64,000 bases of DNA from an uncultured Lachnospiraceae bacterium (GTDB taxonomy: Bacteria > Bacillota > Clostridia > Lachnospirales > Lachnospiraceae), in contig CAJTSD010000002.1 of assembly GCA_910578795.1 (NCBI GenBank), forward strand, positions 1 to 64,000, read 5' to 3'. Shown here one piece after another: positions 9,333-17,569 of this stretch. Every line of letters starts with the position of its first letter. Position 1 is the stretch's first letter. The notes under the pieces were generated by a model. It had not been told where the DNA came from. It worked only from the letters and a program-made list of their open reading frames with translations, and did not search any database. Made by a program: the position numbers and the translations under genes.

Positions 9333-9365
9333 GTTTACCTCCCTATCGCTTTCAATTAGTTTTTT
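9309..9365 (-). promoter_or_regulatory. Programmed -1 ribosomal frameshift signal
   Basis: The heptamer A AAA AAC (9365-9359) is in the correct phase, directly before the TAA stop of the chaperone gene. Six nucleotides later a perfect 10-bp stem starts (AAAGCGATAG, 9352-9343, with CTATCGCTTT, 9318-9309; loop 24 nt). Heptamer, spacer and hairpin together match the standard -1 frameshift element of tail-assembly genes. Confidence 0.85.
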
Positions 9366-9763
9366 ACTTCTTTATCCGTTGTTTCTTCATCGTTGAAACC
9401 GCTTAACTTTGCGATCTCTGTTGAAATCTTGTTGATCTCGCCCTTGAAAATCTTCTTTGCCGCGTCTGCCGGTGTCGCAACGCCCAAATGCTTTAATAAA
9501 GCCTCGTCTTTCAGATCCGGATCCACGATGCCCGCCGCTGCGATTTTGGCGTTGGTTGAAAATGCCCTGCCATAATCAACCTCCCCTTTATCGTCTAACC
9601 CGCTTGCAGACAAACCGCCGAAAAGATCGCCTTCCACCGCCTGTATTGTTACTTTTGCATCGGCTCCCAAAAGTTTTGATAACTGCCTGCTTGGGATCTC
9701 TTTCCGCTCGATCTTGTCAAATTCCTTTTTGTCTACCGCTAACAGCTTTTCAACCAAATTCAT
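9356..9763 (-). CDS. Tail assembly chaperone (XkdN-like, gpG analogue)
   Basis: 135 residues, largely helical and acidic (MNLVEKLLAVDKKEFDKIER...). It lies between the tube and tape measure genes, the invariant place of the gpG-type chaperone that coats the tape measure during tail assembly. It ends EVKN-stop inside a -1 slippery heptamer, so a minor longer product is expected. The chaperone assignment rests on position, size, composition and the frameshift signal. Confidence 0.88.
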   Translation of the reverse strand: MNLVEKLLAVDKKEFDKIERKEIPSRQLSKLLGADAKVTIQAVEGDLFGGLSASGLDDKGEVDYGRAFSTNAKIAAAGIVDPDLKDEALLKHLGVATPADAAKKIFKGEINKISTEIAKLSGFNDEETTDKEVKN

Positions 9764-9830
9764 TTTTTCTATTCTCCTTTACATAAAAATAAGGGCGCAC
9801 CCCGCGCCCTCTGCCTCATGGTTCCCTTGT

Positions 9831-10262
9831 TTAGATTGCCTGCAACACTTCCCAATCATCAAATGTGAAACTATAACTTTCCTCTCCCATTTTCCCCGCC
9901 TCCCAATCCGCAAGGATCAGTTTATCGAAAAGACAGTTATATAACGCCACGCGCTCCGCGCCTAAAGCGTCCGGATCCTTTACGTTGGAAACGATCGTGC
10001 AGGTCATCATCTTCCCCCGCTTGAAATATTCGCTCATTTTTTTCATAATGGTGCTGTTAATCTTGTGCAGCTTGATCTCTCCCTTTAATTCCAGTCCGGT
10101 CATTTTCTGCCCTTCGTTCAACCTCTGTACCATTGCGATCGCGGTTTTCTTCGGCGTAACCTCTGCTTTCAACGCCGTTACCTGCGCCAAATATTCGCCG
10201 TCAAGCCACGCCTCGCCCCATGTTCCATTTATAACCTGCTCCGGTTTAAATTCCTTCGGCAT
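9831..10262 (-). CDS. Tail tube (core) protein, XkdM family
   Basis: 143 residues with the XkdM/DUF2001 pattern: NGTWGEAWLDGEYLAQVTAL near the N-terminus, GEIKLHKINSTIMKKMSEYF in the middle and YSFTFDDWEVLQAI at the end. It polymerises into the inner tube of the contractile tail. It directly follows the sheath gene, the usual arrangement, and is read from the same late operon. Confidence 0.93.
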   Translation of the reverse strand: MPKEFKPEQVINGTWGEAWLDGEYLAQVTALKAEVTPKKTAIAMVQRLNEGQKMTGLELKGEIKLHKINSTIMKKMSEYFKRGKMMTCTIVSNVKDPDALGAERVALYNCLFDKLILADWEAGKMGEESYSFTFDDWEVLQAI

Positions 10263-10282
10263 ACTTTTTTTACCTCTCTTTC

Positions 10283-11440
10283 TTAAATGTAAATAGGCAT
10301 TTTAATATCTTCGATTGCATCTAAAATCTTTACATTACCAGTCAGAAACACGCTTGCGCCGGTATCTGCGGTTGTAATTTCTTCATCGCTGCACTCGTCA
10401 ACATCTTTTATAGTTCCATCGTCAAGCGTTGCCTGCAGCCCGCGCCCTTTCAGATAGATCCTGATCGCCTCTGCGTCCAGTCCAACCGAATAGCTGCTTA
10501 CAATATCATCGCGCTTTAACTGTGCAAAGTAACTACTGATCGCCGTTATCAGTAGGCACTTGTTAGAATAGGTATTTGCATACTTGCCTAAATAACTATC
10601 CTGCGCCGTCTTGACAATATCATCATTTATCATGTCCATAGCCTCAACGATCTTGATCTTCTTAAAGCTGTCGCCCTTGCCGTCAACCGTTGTAATAAAG
10701 CTATTAACGCCTCTTACCACCTTTACCTTCTCGCCGTCATAGAAGATAATAAACTCGCCCTTGTCTATCGGCGTGTCGTTGTCCGTTAGTCTTGTGCAAT
10801 CCGATAATTCCGGCAACGGCGCATAAGTGCAGGCGATCGTCATAGGCGTACCCGCGATCAGTCCGGCAATTCTCGCGCAATACTGTTCAGCCGTATAAAT
10901 CGTATCTACGGTTGTTTTCGCGCCGTCCTTTCCGGTTACGGTTTCCGTCTTGATGCTCTTTTCGGTTGTGAAATTGATGATCCCTTCGTTGTCTGCTGCC
11001 ACGTTTGGCAAAACTGCCTTGATCTTCTTTTTCTTGGTTCCCCTCATGGTTTTAACCCATGATGCAATGTCCTCCCCTTTGCCGTCCGTTTCTACTGTCG
11101 GGATTGCCAAATAGTCAAAACGGATCGTTTCGGCTGCGGTCATTGCCTTTTTATATCCGGTTTCTACTTCTGCCGTTTCTGCATCTTCCGCAATCCCCAT
11201 ACAGTACACAAGCACTTTCTTAGGTGCATTTGTATAGCCGATCATTGCCAGTTTTACCTGCTCCACTGTCGTATCAGACAAGCCCTCCGGTATGTCGCTT
11301 TCAGTTACCACCGTTGCCGGATTGATCGCAGGTGCCGGTAACGTGTCTTTTACCCACAACATGACGATCCCCCGCTCGCCTCTCGTAATTGCCGATATTC
11401 CTTTTTCAATAAAACTAATGTCAATACTTGGTGCGCCCAT
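10283..11440 (-). CDS. Tail sheath protein (XkdK family)
   Basis: 385 residues with phage sheath features: the N-terminal segment MGAPSIDISFIEKGISAITR, a central domain and the C-terminal handle ending KILDAIEDIKMPIYI. It forms the contractile sheath around the tube, so the virion is myovirus-like. Its length is that of the short PBSX-type sheath. Confidence 0.94.
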   Translation of the reverse strand: MGAPSIDISFIEKGISAITRGERGIVMLWVKDTLPAPAINPATVVTESDIPEGLSDTTVEQVKLAMIGYTNAPKKVLVYCMGIAEDAETAEVETGYKKAMTAAETIRFDYLAIPTVETDGKGEDIASWVKTMRGTKKKKIKAVLPNVAADNEGIINFTTEKSIKTETVTGKDGAKTTVDTIYTAEQYCARIAGLIAGTPMTIACTYAPLPELSDCTRLTDNDTPIDKGEFIIFYDGEKVKVVRGVNSFITTVDGKGDSFKKIKIVEAMDMINDDIVKTAQDSYLGKYANTYSNKCLLITAISSYFAQLKRDDIVSSYSVGLDAEAIRIYLKGRGLQATLDDGTIKDVDECSDEEITTADTGASVFLTGNVKILDAIEDIKMPIYI

Positions 11441-11457
11441 TCTTTCAGCCTCCTTTT

Positions 11458-11898
11458 TTAACCTTGCGTAACCTCTACGCCTATTTCCCTTGCTATCGGT
11501 GCCGTATCTTCCTTTTGGGTGTTTTCCTTGTAGTCAATTTCAATGCTGATCTGCAAAATGTCCTGATACTCCCCGATATAATCATGTGAAAACTCGCCTA
11601 CTGTCAGCTTGCGATCCCCGACACAAAAAAACAGCCCGAAAAGGTCTTTTATTTCGTCCACCTTTTCAAGCTGATCCAATTCGTTTTTTGCCGTCTGAAA
11701 ATATGTTATCTTGACCGTAAAGCCGCCCTTTGCGAAATTCTTTGTTTCTGCCCTGCTGCCTCTGTCTAAAATCTCTGTGAAAAAGCAAGGCGCATCATAC
11801 CCTTCCTTGATCTCTTTCCCATAGATTTTATATTGTGGCGGCGGGTATCTCCCTTTTAGCAATTCATTGACTGCCTTTTTAATCTCTACGAATTTAAT
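11458..11898 (-). CDS. Tail terminator (XkdJ/YqbJ-like) protein
   Basis: Small protein between the gp10-like and sheath genes, where the tail terminator lies. Relatives begin with a helix like IKFVEIKKAVNELLKG before YKIYGKEIKEG. That helix is encoded here, but no ATG, GTG or TTG precedes it. The frame opens with ATT at 11898, which overlaps the preceding TAA stop and follows AAGGAG by ~11 nt. A TTG at 11862 would delete the helix. I favour the ATT start (146 residues). Confidence 0.75.
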   Translation of the reverse strand: MKFVEIKKAVNELLKGRYPPPQYKIYGKEIKEGYDAPCFFTEILDRGSRAETKNFAKGGFTVKITYFQTAKNELDQLEKVDEIKDLFGLFFCVGDRKLTVGEFSHDYIGEYQDILQISIEIDYKENTQKEDTAPIAREIGVEVTQG

Positions 11899-12337
11899 CT
11901 AAATCACGCTCCTTTAAAATATCATCTACCATGTTTTCAAACCGTTCCGGCACAATGTTTTCATATTCATTTCGCGTTTTTTCCATGATATGCTTGCCCT
12001 CTACAAACCCTACAACCCTGCCGCCCCTCACAAGGTTGTGACCGTTTTCGATTAAATGAAAATGCCTTGCGCTATTCCATACTAAAGCCGTTGCGCCTAT
12101 GCCTTCCTCAATGACTTTTGATCCGAATTTTCTTTTGATTGCCTTGTTTTTCTCGCTGCCCGCTCTCTCATGCGGCTTTAATTCAGAATTTGCCCTTTTC
12201 TTTGCAGACTTTTTAAAGTCTTTGCTTATATCCCGCAGGGTTTCCTTTGCCTTTTCCGGTGCCGCCCTTACTGCTGCCGTTAAATCTCTTTCCAGTTCTT
12301 CCAAACCCTCAATTTCAAAATTCATGCCCGCCGCCAT
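11894..12337 (-). CDS. HK97 gp10-like head-tail connector/tail completion protein
   Basis: 147 residues. It begins MAAGMNFEIEGLEELERDL after a GGAGG site, followed by a basic helical region and the family-typical block ARHFHLIENGHNLVRGGRVVGFVEGKHIMEKT. HK97-gp10 family proteins complete the tail-joining region. An upstream in-frame ATG at 12355 has no ribosome site and would start inside the preceding terminator region, so it was not used. Confidence 0.9.
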   Translation of the reverse strand: MAAGMNFEIEGLEELERDLTAAVRAAPEKAKETLRDISKDFKKSAKKRANSELKPHERAGSEKNKAIKRKFGSKVIEEGIGATALVWNSARHFHLIENGHNLVRGGRVVGFVEGKHIMEKTRNEYENIVPERFENMVDDILKERDLD

Positions 12338-12353
12338 GCGCCCACCTCCAAAC

Positions 12354-12385
12354 AAAAAAGCGTTTAACGCCTCTGCGCTAAACGC
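12354..12385 (-). terminator. Rho-independent terminator of the moron gene
   Basis: Stem GCGTTTA/TAAACGC (12379-12385 with 12360-12366) followed on the minus strand by T6 (12354-12359). It lies between the moron and the gp10-like gene inside the late operon, so late transcription must read through it. Confidence 0.8.
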
Positions 12386-12399
12386 CGTAATAATTTTAT

Positions 12400-13217
12400 T
12401 TAATTCAAAAAATCATATTCCCAATCTATTTCTTTTCCGTCTGTATTTCTTCCCAATGGATTAGTTGAAACAACCGACAACCCGATCACAATATCGTTTT
12501 GCACTGTTAAGCTAACGCCTGCATAATTGTAATCTAACCCCTGCTTGTCAATGCTTTCTTTTCCGCTTTCCGTTGGTGTATATAATACATAATATTGATA
12601 TGTGTTGTTTTCTTCTGAATAATAGCATTTACTCCATTCTAACGCATACCACTTTTTTAATATATCCAATGGAAGATATGTTTTTACTATATCCAACCCT
12701 TCACTTAGCGATATTTCTTTATTTGGAAAGATATTAAAACCGCGTATCATATGTTCGTCAAGAGCGTGTTCTAAAGATAAATATGTTTCTATTGACAAGG
12801 CTGTTTTTCCGGTTTCGGGATTGTAAAAAACATCATCTCCAAAATCTATTCTTTCATCTGCATAATTATCCCAAAAAGTATGTGCCTCTGAAAGATAATC
12901 ATATAAAACCGGATGCCCTTCCATAGTTACTAATTCGTATGCAGATATATCTTTTATTTCTTCTGTACTATTCTTTTCCGTTTCCGGTTCTTCTGTTACT
13001 TCGCTTTTCTCCGTTTTCGGTTCCTTTGTCGCCGTTGGTTCTGTTGTCGGTTCCACTGTCGCCGTTGCCGGTTCTTCTGTTTCCGGTTCAGTAAATTCTA
13101 TTACGCCGCCAATTAAAACAGCCACGATCAACGCCCAAAACCACCACTTTTTCCAAATTTTCCCGAAGGGTTTTACCCCCCCCCCGAAAATTTGTTCGAT
13201 TTTTCTTTTTCGCTCAT
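12400..13217 (-). CDS. Membrane-anchored moron protein with out-of-frame G10 tract
   Basis: A non-structural gene inserted between two head-tail connector genes. Translated in the frame after the G tract it reads WKKWWFWALIVAVLIGGVI (one membrane helix), a Thr/Glu/Pro-rich linker and a ~190-residue soluble part with no recognised family, predicted outside the cell. The best start, ATG at 13217, has AGGAGG 8 nt upstream, but with G10 (13176-13185) it reads MSEKEKSNKFSGGG then stop. G11 or G8 would join it to the membrane segment. An upstream ATG at 13269 is in frame but lies ahead of the promoter -10 box. Possible superinfection-exclusion or conversion protein. Confidence 0.75.
13176..13185 (-). 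repeat. Poly-G (10) tract in the moron gene
   Basis: Ten consecutive G on the coding strand, between the start codon and the membrane segment. Its length decides the reading frame. Tracts of this size slip readily in replication and also in sequencing. Confidence 0.9.
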
Positions 13218-13225
13218 GCCATGCG

Positions 13226-13274
13226 CCTCCTAAAACTTTTTCTATATTATACCTCCCTTTTATTCGCATTGAAA
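13226..13274 (-). promoter_or_regulatory. Moron promoter and ribosome site
   Basis: Consensus -10 TATAAT (13246-13251), a weak -35 TTTCAA (13269-13274) with a 17-nt spacer, then AGGAGG (13226-13231) before ATG at 13217. Transcription would begin near 13239, downstream of the longer alternative ATG at 13269. Confidence 0.7.
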
Positions 13275-13275
13275 G

Positions 13276-13659
13276 TTATTTTTTATTTTCATCGCCAAAA
13301 ACCTGCTTTTCCCATTCTTTTGATGTTATTTGTCTATCCTCTGTTATTCTTTCGGTACAGATAATTTCTAACATCGCGTTTTTTTCCCTCACGTTGATAA
13401 TGGAAACAATATTAAAATAGCGTTCGCCCCACTTTATAAACATATCCGGCGTAATGCCTTTGTGGTATCGCGTTGTTACTTTATATGTCAATTCCGGTCT
13501 TACCCGCTGCGCCTCTTGGTACTCCCTGCCCCTTGTCGGCTCCACGCTCGCCCATACCGTTTTTACCTCTGTTAGTGTCTGCTCGGTCTGTGATAGTGCG
13601 TTTTCTTTTTCCTCATACCTGCAGAACATGATCCGCTTGTTTGTTCGCCCTATATCCAT
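13276..13659 (-). CDS. Phage head closure / head-tail joining protein
   Basis: 127 residues of the SPP1 gp16-like joining family: MDIGRTNKRIMFCRYEE, then VWASVEPTRGREYQEAQRV and YKVTTRYHKGITPDMFIKWG, with a C-terminal REKNAMLEIICTERI. It seals the capsid connector after packaging. It lies between the gp6-like connector and the moron, which has been inserted into this module. Confidence 0.9.
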   Translation of the reverse strand: MDIGRTNKRIMFCRYEEKENALSQTEQTLTEVKTVWASVEPTRGREYQEAQRVRPELTYKVTTRYHKGITPDMFIKWGERYFNIVSIINVREKNAMLEIICTERITEDRQITSKEWEKQVFGDENKK

Positions 13660-13666
13660 AATGCAC

Positions 13667-13984
13667 CTACTTCATTTTAAGCTGCAACATGATTGACTTT
13701 GCCATGAAACTAAAATCTTCCACCACACCGCCCGCATAGGTTCCCTTGCCGTTTCCTGCGGGGGATCTCTGTTCGTACCAATGGGCGATCAGTAATTGCA
13801 GATAGATTTTTTCAAGTTCATAGTTTATTTTGCTGCCGTTTTCGTCTGTTTCGGGGTATTCCTTGCCGGTTGCATTTCTCAAATATTCCTCTGCCGAAGC
13901 GATCAATGTTTCCAATAACTGATCGTCCTCGTCAATGTCGATCCTTGCGTACTCTTTTACCTCTTTCAGCGTTATTATTGCCAT
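13667..13984 (-). CDS. Head-tail connector protein (gp6-like)
   Basis: 105 residues from MAIITLKEVKEYARID, the typical start of gp6/DUF3199-like connectors, followed by DEDDQLLETLIASAEEYL. It forms the ring below the portal. An ATG six codons further upstream is possible but lacks the conserved N-terminus and a ribosome site. It follows the major capsid gene, the standard order. Confidence 0.88.
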   Translation of the reverse strand: MAIITLKEVKEYARIDIDEDDQLLETLIASAEEYLRNATGKEYPETDENGSKINYELEKIYLQLLIAHWYEQRSPAGNGKGTYAGGVVEDFSFMAKSIMLQLKMK

Positions 13985-14068
13985 GCTGCACCCCGCTTTC
14001 ATTGGCGGCGGGAAAACCCGCCGCCGTTATCCTTGTTTCTTTTCCTTGTATCTTCTTTGTGCTGCCGC

Positions 14069-15433
14069 TTACTCGCCCTGCGCTGCCGTCTGCTGCGCCA
14101 TGAAATCAGCTACAACCGCCGCTTTTTCATCTGCTGCCGTTGTCGTCATGGTGTACCCTAATTGGGTTCCTAATGCAATGATCTTTTCGCGTGACAGTTT
14201 TTCAATTTCTGCCTGCGTATAGGTCTTTTTTTCTTCCGGTTCTACGCTTGCTGCTGCGGCTCCGTCTGATGCTATAAAATGCTCTGCCATGACGATCGCC
14301 TCCTCGTCCACGCTCTGAATGTCTAAACGCTCCCTTACCTTGATGCCGGTCTGATCGGTTTTCCACAACTCGCCCGCCACGCTTGAAATGTCGATTGTCA
14401 ACGTTTCGCGGTCAAAAATCGTGATCGCCTCTTTCAGATCGCCGCATACGATCGGCACTTTATAACCCCCTTCTGCCGCAATACTCGGCATTGTCCGGTT
14501 GCTTACCTTTTTTACCGGATATTTGCCGAATAAAAGCGTACTCATGGGCTTTGTCGGATCCGGCTGCATAATATACTTGCCGTCCTTGTCCTTTAAGGTG
14601 TCAAGCCAGTTATAGCCGTCCTGATTAGTAACCACACACGAACCTAACGCGATTGCCGGATCCAAAAGGATATTGAATATTCTTTTCAGATCGTCCAACC
14701 CCGCAACCGGCACCTCCGCATCTTTGGTAATCTCGCGCACTTTGGCAATAATCATAAAGTTTCTTGTTGCCTTTGCTTTCTTGGCGATCCACCTTTTCAG
14801 ATAACCGATGATGTTTTCGGCAGTATCGCTCAAAAGTTCCTGCGTAACCTTTAAAATGCCGCCCTTTTTCTTTACCTTGTAATCAATCTTTTCAAACTGC
14901 GGCGTTGAAACCTCCGGAAACTCTGCCGCCTCGTCCACGTTGTCAAAAGGTGTCTGATCGGCGTACCGCTCAATAACCCTGCTGCCGCTTAATGTGGTTA
15001 CGCGCTCCACGTTTACAAGGTTTTCCAGTGCGTCCTCCGAACGCCGCAACTCTTTAACCGCCGTTCTGATGTCCTTCGGCACCGTCAAGCCGCCGTCCTC
15101 GTCCTTGCCCTCATTCATGGAATTAAGGATCTCTTTGTCCTCTGCCGACAAATCGCCCTTGCCTACTGCCGCCTTAATTGCGTTTACGAACGCGCCCGCG
15201 ATCTTCTTTGTCTGATCCACAATCTTTTTCGCGGTTCCGGCTGCTGCCTGCTGCTGCATATCGTCCAGTTTATCCTGCTCCAAATCATAAAGCAAATCAA
15301 ACTGTGCCTGCAAGTCTTTCAGTTCGTCCTTTGCCTTTGCCGCGTCCTCGATCTTGCCCGCCTTGCAGAGATCCCGCACTTCCTGCTTTTTTGCCTTGAT
15401 ACTGTCCAACATTTCCTTTAATTCTTTGTTCAT
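14069..15433 (-). CDS. HK97-family major capsid protein
   Basis: 454 residues. The N-terminal ~120 form a coiled-coil delta domain (MNKELKEMLDSIKAKKQEVRD...), which acts as the scaffold and is normally removed by the adjacent protease. The shell domain has the family landmarks VPKDIRTAVKELRRSEDALENLVNVE, YKVKKKGGILKVTQELL and a C-terminal GQTGIKVRER-like motif (TDQTGIKVRERLD). An extra C-terminal ~50 residues (TYTQAEIEKLSREKII...) resemble a HeH/LEM-like helical add-on. No separate scaffold gene is seen. Confidence 0.95.
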   Translation of the reverse strand: MNKELKEMLDSIKAKKQEVRDLCKAGKIEDAAKAKDELKDLQAQFDLLYDLEQDKLDDMQQQAAAGTAKKIVDQTKKIAGAFVNAIKAAVGKGDLSAEDKEILNSMNEGKDEDGGLTVPKDIRTAVKELRRSEDALENLVNVERVTTLSGSRVIERYADQTPFDNVDEAAEFPEVSTPQFEKIDYKVKKKGGILKVTQELLSDTAENIIGYLKRWIAKKAKATRNFMIIAKVREITKDAEVPVAGLDDLKRIFNILLDPAIALGSCVVTNQDGYNWLDTLKDKDGKYIMQPDPTKPMSTLLFGKYPVKKVSNRTMPSIAAEGGYKVPIVCGDLKEAITIFDRETLTIDISSVAGELWKTDQTGIKVRERLDIQSVDEEAIVMAEHFIASDGAAAASVEPEEKKTYTQAEIEKLSREKIIALGTQLGYTMTTTAADEKAAVVADFMAQQTAAQGE

Positions 15434-15474
15434 TGTGTTTATGCCTCCTTAAATTTTTGCATTAAAAAAAGGAC

Positions 15475-16311
15475 TTAGATTAAATCTAAATCCTCCAAAA
15501 TTGCCGTTATCTGCTTTTCTCTGTCCTCGTCTGCTGCCGGTGTCTGATTTTCTTTCATCTTTTTTTCTAACCGCTCTGCCAGTGCATCGGCTATACTGTC
15601 AATGTCTACCGCCTGCGGCTCCGGTTTTTCTTTCAGCTTTTCCGGCAGGTTATTGTACCGTTCAAAATAATCACTTGCAGAGGCTTCCGCATTGCTCTTT
15701 TCCGATACCTCAATATCGAAAAATTCCTGCCATTCCTCGCCGTTCTTCCATGTTTCCGCATCGATCAGCGCGTTTATTTGTTCCGGTGTCACGCCCTCTT
15801 TGGTATGCTGCATATAGGTGTTTAAAATAACCTTTTGGCAACCGTCTAAAACATCTGCCTCCTTCCTCATATCGTCCGCGTTGCCCCATGTGATGCTGCT
15901 CGGTTTGTGGATCATCATCTGCGCGTTTGCCGGTATGATGATCCGATCGCCCGCCATTGCTATAACGCTTGCTATGCTTGCCGCCAACCCCTCAACATAT
16001 ACGGTTATCTCCGCATTGTGCCGCTTTAGGATATTATAAATTGCAATGCCGCCGAATACCGATCCGCCGCCGCTGTTAATATGCACATTGATTTTTGAAA
16101 CGCCGTCAAGCTGATCCAAAAAGTCCTGCACATCTTTCGGGGCTTTATCTTCGGGATAATACTTTTGCCATTCCCCCAAACTCTCGCTGTTTATATCCCC
16201 GAAAAAGCAAAGATCCGCCGCCGTTTCCGTTTCGTTCCGGATCTCGATGCTGCCAACTTCCCTATATCGGTTGTTTTTGTCTTTCTTTTGTAATTTTAAG
16301 ATTTTCGCCAC
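15475..16311 (-). CDS. ClpP-like prohead protease (S14 family)
   Basis: About 278 residues from GTG at 16311, which has a purine-rich ribosome site inside the portal gene; longer forms up to 16353 are possible. It has the ClpP fold landmarks HINSGGGSVFGG, GLAASIASVIAMAG (nucleophile Ser ~112) and IPANAQMMIHKPSS (His ~135). It cleaves the capsid delta domain during head maturation. The C-terminus is charged. It overlaps the portal gene, indicating translational coupling. Confidence 0.92.
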   Translation of the reverse strand: MAKILKLQKKDKNNRYREVGSIEIRNETETAADLCFFGDINSESLGEWQKYYPEDKAPKDVQDFLDQLDGVSKINVHINSGGGSVFGGIAIYNILKRHNAEITVYVEGLAASIASVIAMAGDRIIIPANAQMMIHKPSSITWGNADDMRKEADVLDGCQKVILNTYMQHTKEGVTPEQINALIDAETWKNGEEWQEFFDIEVSEKSNAEASASDYFERYNNLPEKLKEKPEPQAVDIDSIADALAERLEKKMKENQTPAADEDREKQITAILEDLDLI

Positions 16312-17569
16312 CTTCGCCGCCCCCTTCCTCTTGGTCTTTCCCAATGTCTGCAACCTTGATATAATTTCCGTTGCATATCAGATTATCGCCGCCTTCCATG
16401 CGCGGCTTATTCATAAATGATCGCGCCTCGTTTGGCGTGTATATGCCGTTCTGCACATATCCGGTTAAAATTGTGGCTTGACTTTTTGCATCGGTACGCA
16501 GGATCACATTTTCATTGAATTTAAAATGCTTTCCCGCTGCCGTTTCGCTCGGCTCCAACAACTTATAGTTTATTTCCTCCTCATACTGCTTTAAGATATA
16601 TAATTCAGTGTCAATATAAAAAGAAATATTCTGCATTTCGCTGTTGGCATAGCTGCTTTTCTCGTAATCGTTTATTTGGTTCGGCTTGATGCCGAACGCG
16701 CCCGCAATCTGCAACGCGCTATACTTTTTCAACTCGAAAAATTGGCTGTCTGTCAGCTTGATATTAAGCGGCTCTAACTTCATTCCGATCGGGATCGGTA
16801 TGAATTTACCGGCATTATTCGCGCCGTTTGCGTATTCCTCCAGTCGTGCAATCAACTGTTTTTCCAGTTTTGGGGATAAATCGCCGGTATACTGCAATGC
16901 CGCCCGCGCCGTCAAGCCGCCTTTATAAAGGTTGTTCATAAAGTTTTGGCTTTCTAAACCGCCCTCTATTGTCGCTTTCAGAATATCCCGCACCGGTGCG
17001 CCGGTCAGTCCGTCAAATGACATTGATGTTTTAAAGTGCATTACATCACTTGACGGGAAACAATAGCTTTCGCCGCCGTATTTATCCGCATACCAATAGT
17101 AAATATCGCCTGCGGCACCGAATACGCCCTTATCATCGACTATTACGGTTGTATCGCTGGACGGCATGATCCATAGGTTTTTTATTTCTATGTCGCCGCC
17201 GTACTTTTTCCGTTTAAATTCCCTTTGGATCCATACATAAGCGTTTCCGTAATGGTTCCGGTTGTTCTCCACCGTTCCCCAAAATGTTGTTGGTGTCATT
17301 TGCGGGTTTGGGCGCGTCCTTAACAGATTGTACGCCGCATTTGCGCCCGCCTCCTCGATCCCCCGCTCCGTCTGCTGATAGAATTTGACCGGCATTTTTC
17401 CCAATGTTTCGGATAGCATTTTAAGGCAGGTAAAATAGGTTACTTCCCCTAAAACCTTTTTCGGCGTTCCTGATATTCCCAACCATTCTAACAGCCGTTC
17501 ATCATCTGCGCCTGCTGCCGGTCTTATCATCTTATTAAAAAATTCTCTGATTTTGTCAAATATCCTCAT
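16262..17569 (-). CDS. HK97-family portal protein
   Basis: 435 residues with the portal signature: PAAGADDERLLEWLGI at the start, VTYFTCLKMLSETLGKMPVKFYQQ, then FGIKPNQINDYEKSSYANSEMQ near residue 300. It forms the dodecameric DNA gate at one capsid vertex and docks the terminase. It overlaps the terminase gene by 4 bp (ATGA) and the protease gene by ~50 bp. Confidence 0.95.
   Translation of the reverse strand: MRIFDKIREFFNKMIRPAAGADDERLLEWLGISGTPKKVLGEVTYFTCLKMLSETLGKMPVKFYQQTERGIEEAGANAAYNLLRTRPNPQMTPTTFWGTVENNRNHYGNAYVWIQREFKRKKYGGDIEIKNLWIMPSSDTTVIVDDKGVFGAAGDIYYWYADKYGGESYCFPSSDVMHFKTSMSFDGLTGAPVRDILKATIEGGLESQNFMNNLYKGGLTARAALQYTGDLSPKLEKQLIARLEEYANGANNAGKFIPIPIGMKLEPLNIKLTDSQFFELKKYSALQIAGAFGIKPNQINDYEKSSYANSEMQNISFYIDTELYILKQYEEEINYKLLEPSETAAGKHFKFNENVILRTDAKSQATILTGYVQNGIYTPNEARSFMNKPRMEGGDNLICNGNYIKVADIGKDQEEGGGEGGENLKITKERQKQPI

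Noticed and set aside
6093..9359. Long plus-strand open frames opposite the tape measure gene
   Set aside because: Mirror frames of a biased, repetitive coding strand; no ribosome sites or recognisable domains.
12400..13269. Moron starting at the ATG at 13269
   Set aside because: That ATG has no ribosome site and lies upstream of the TATAAT box, so a transcript from the local promoter would not include it.
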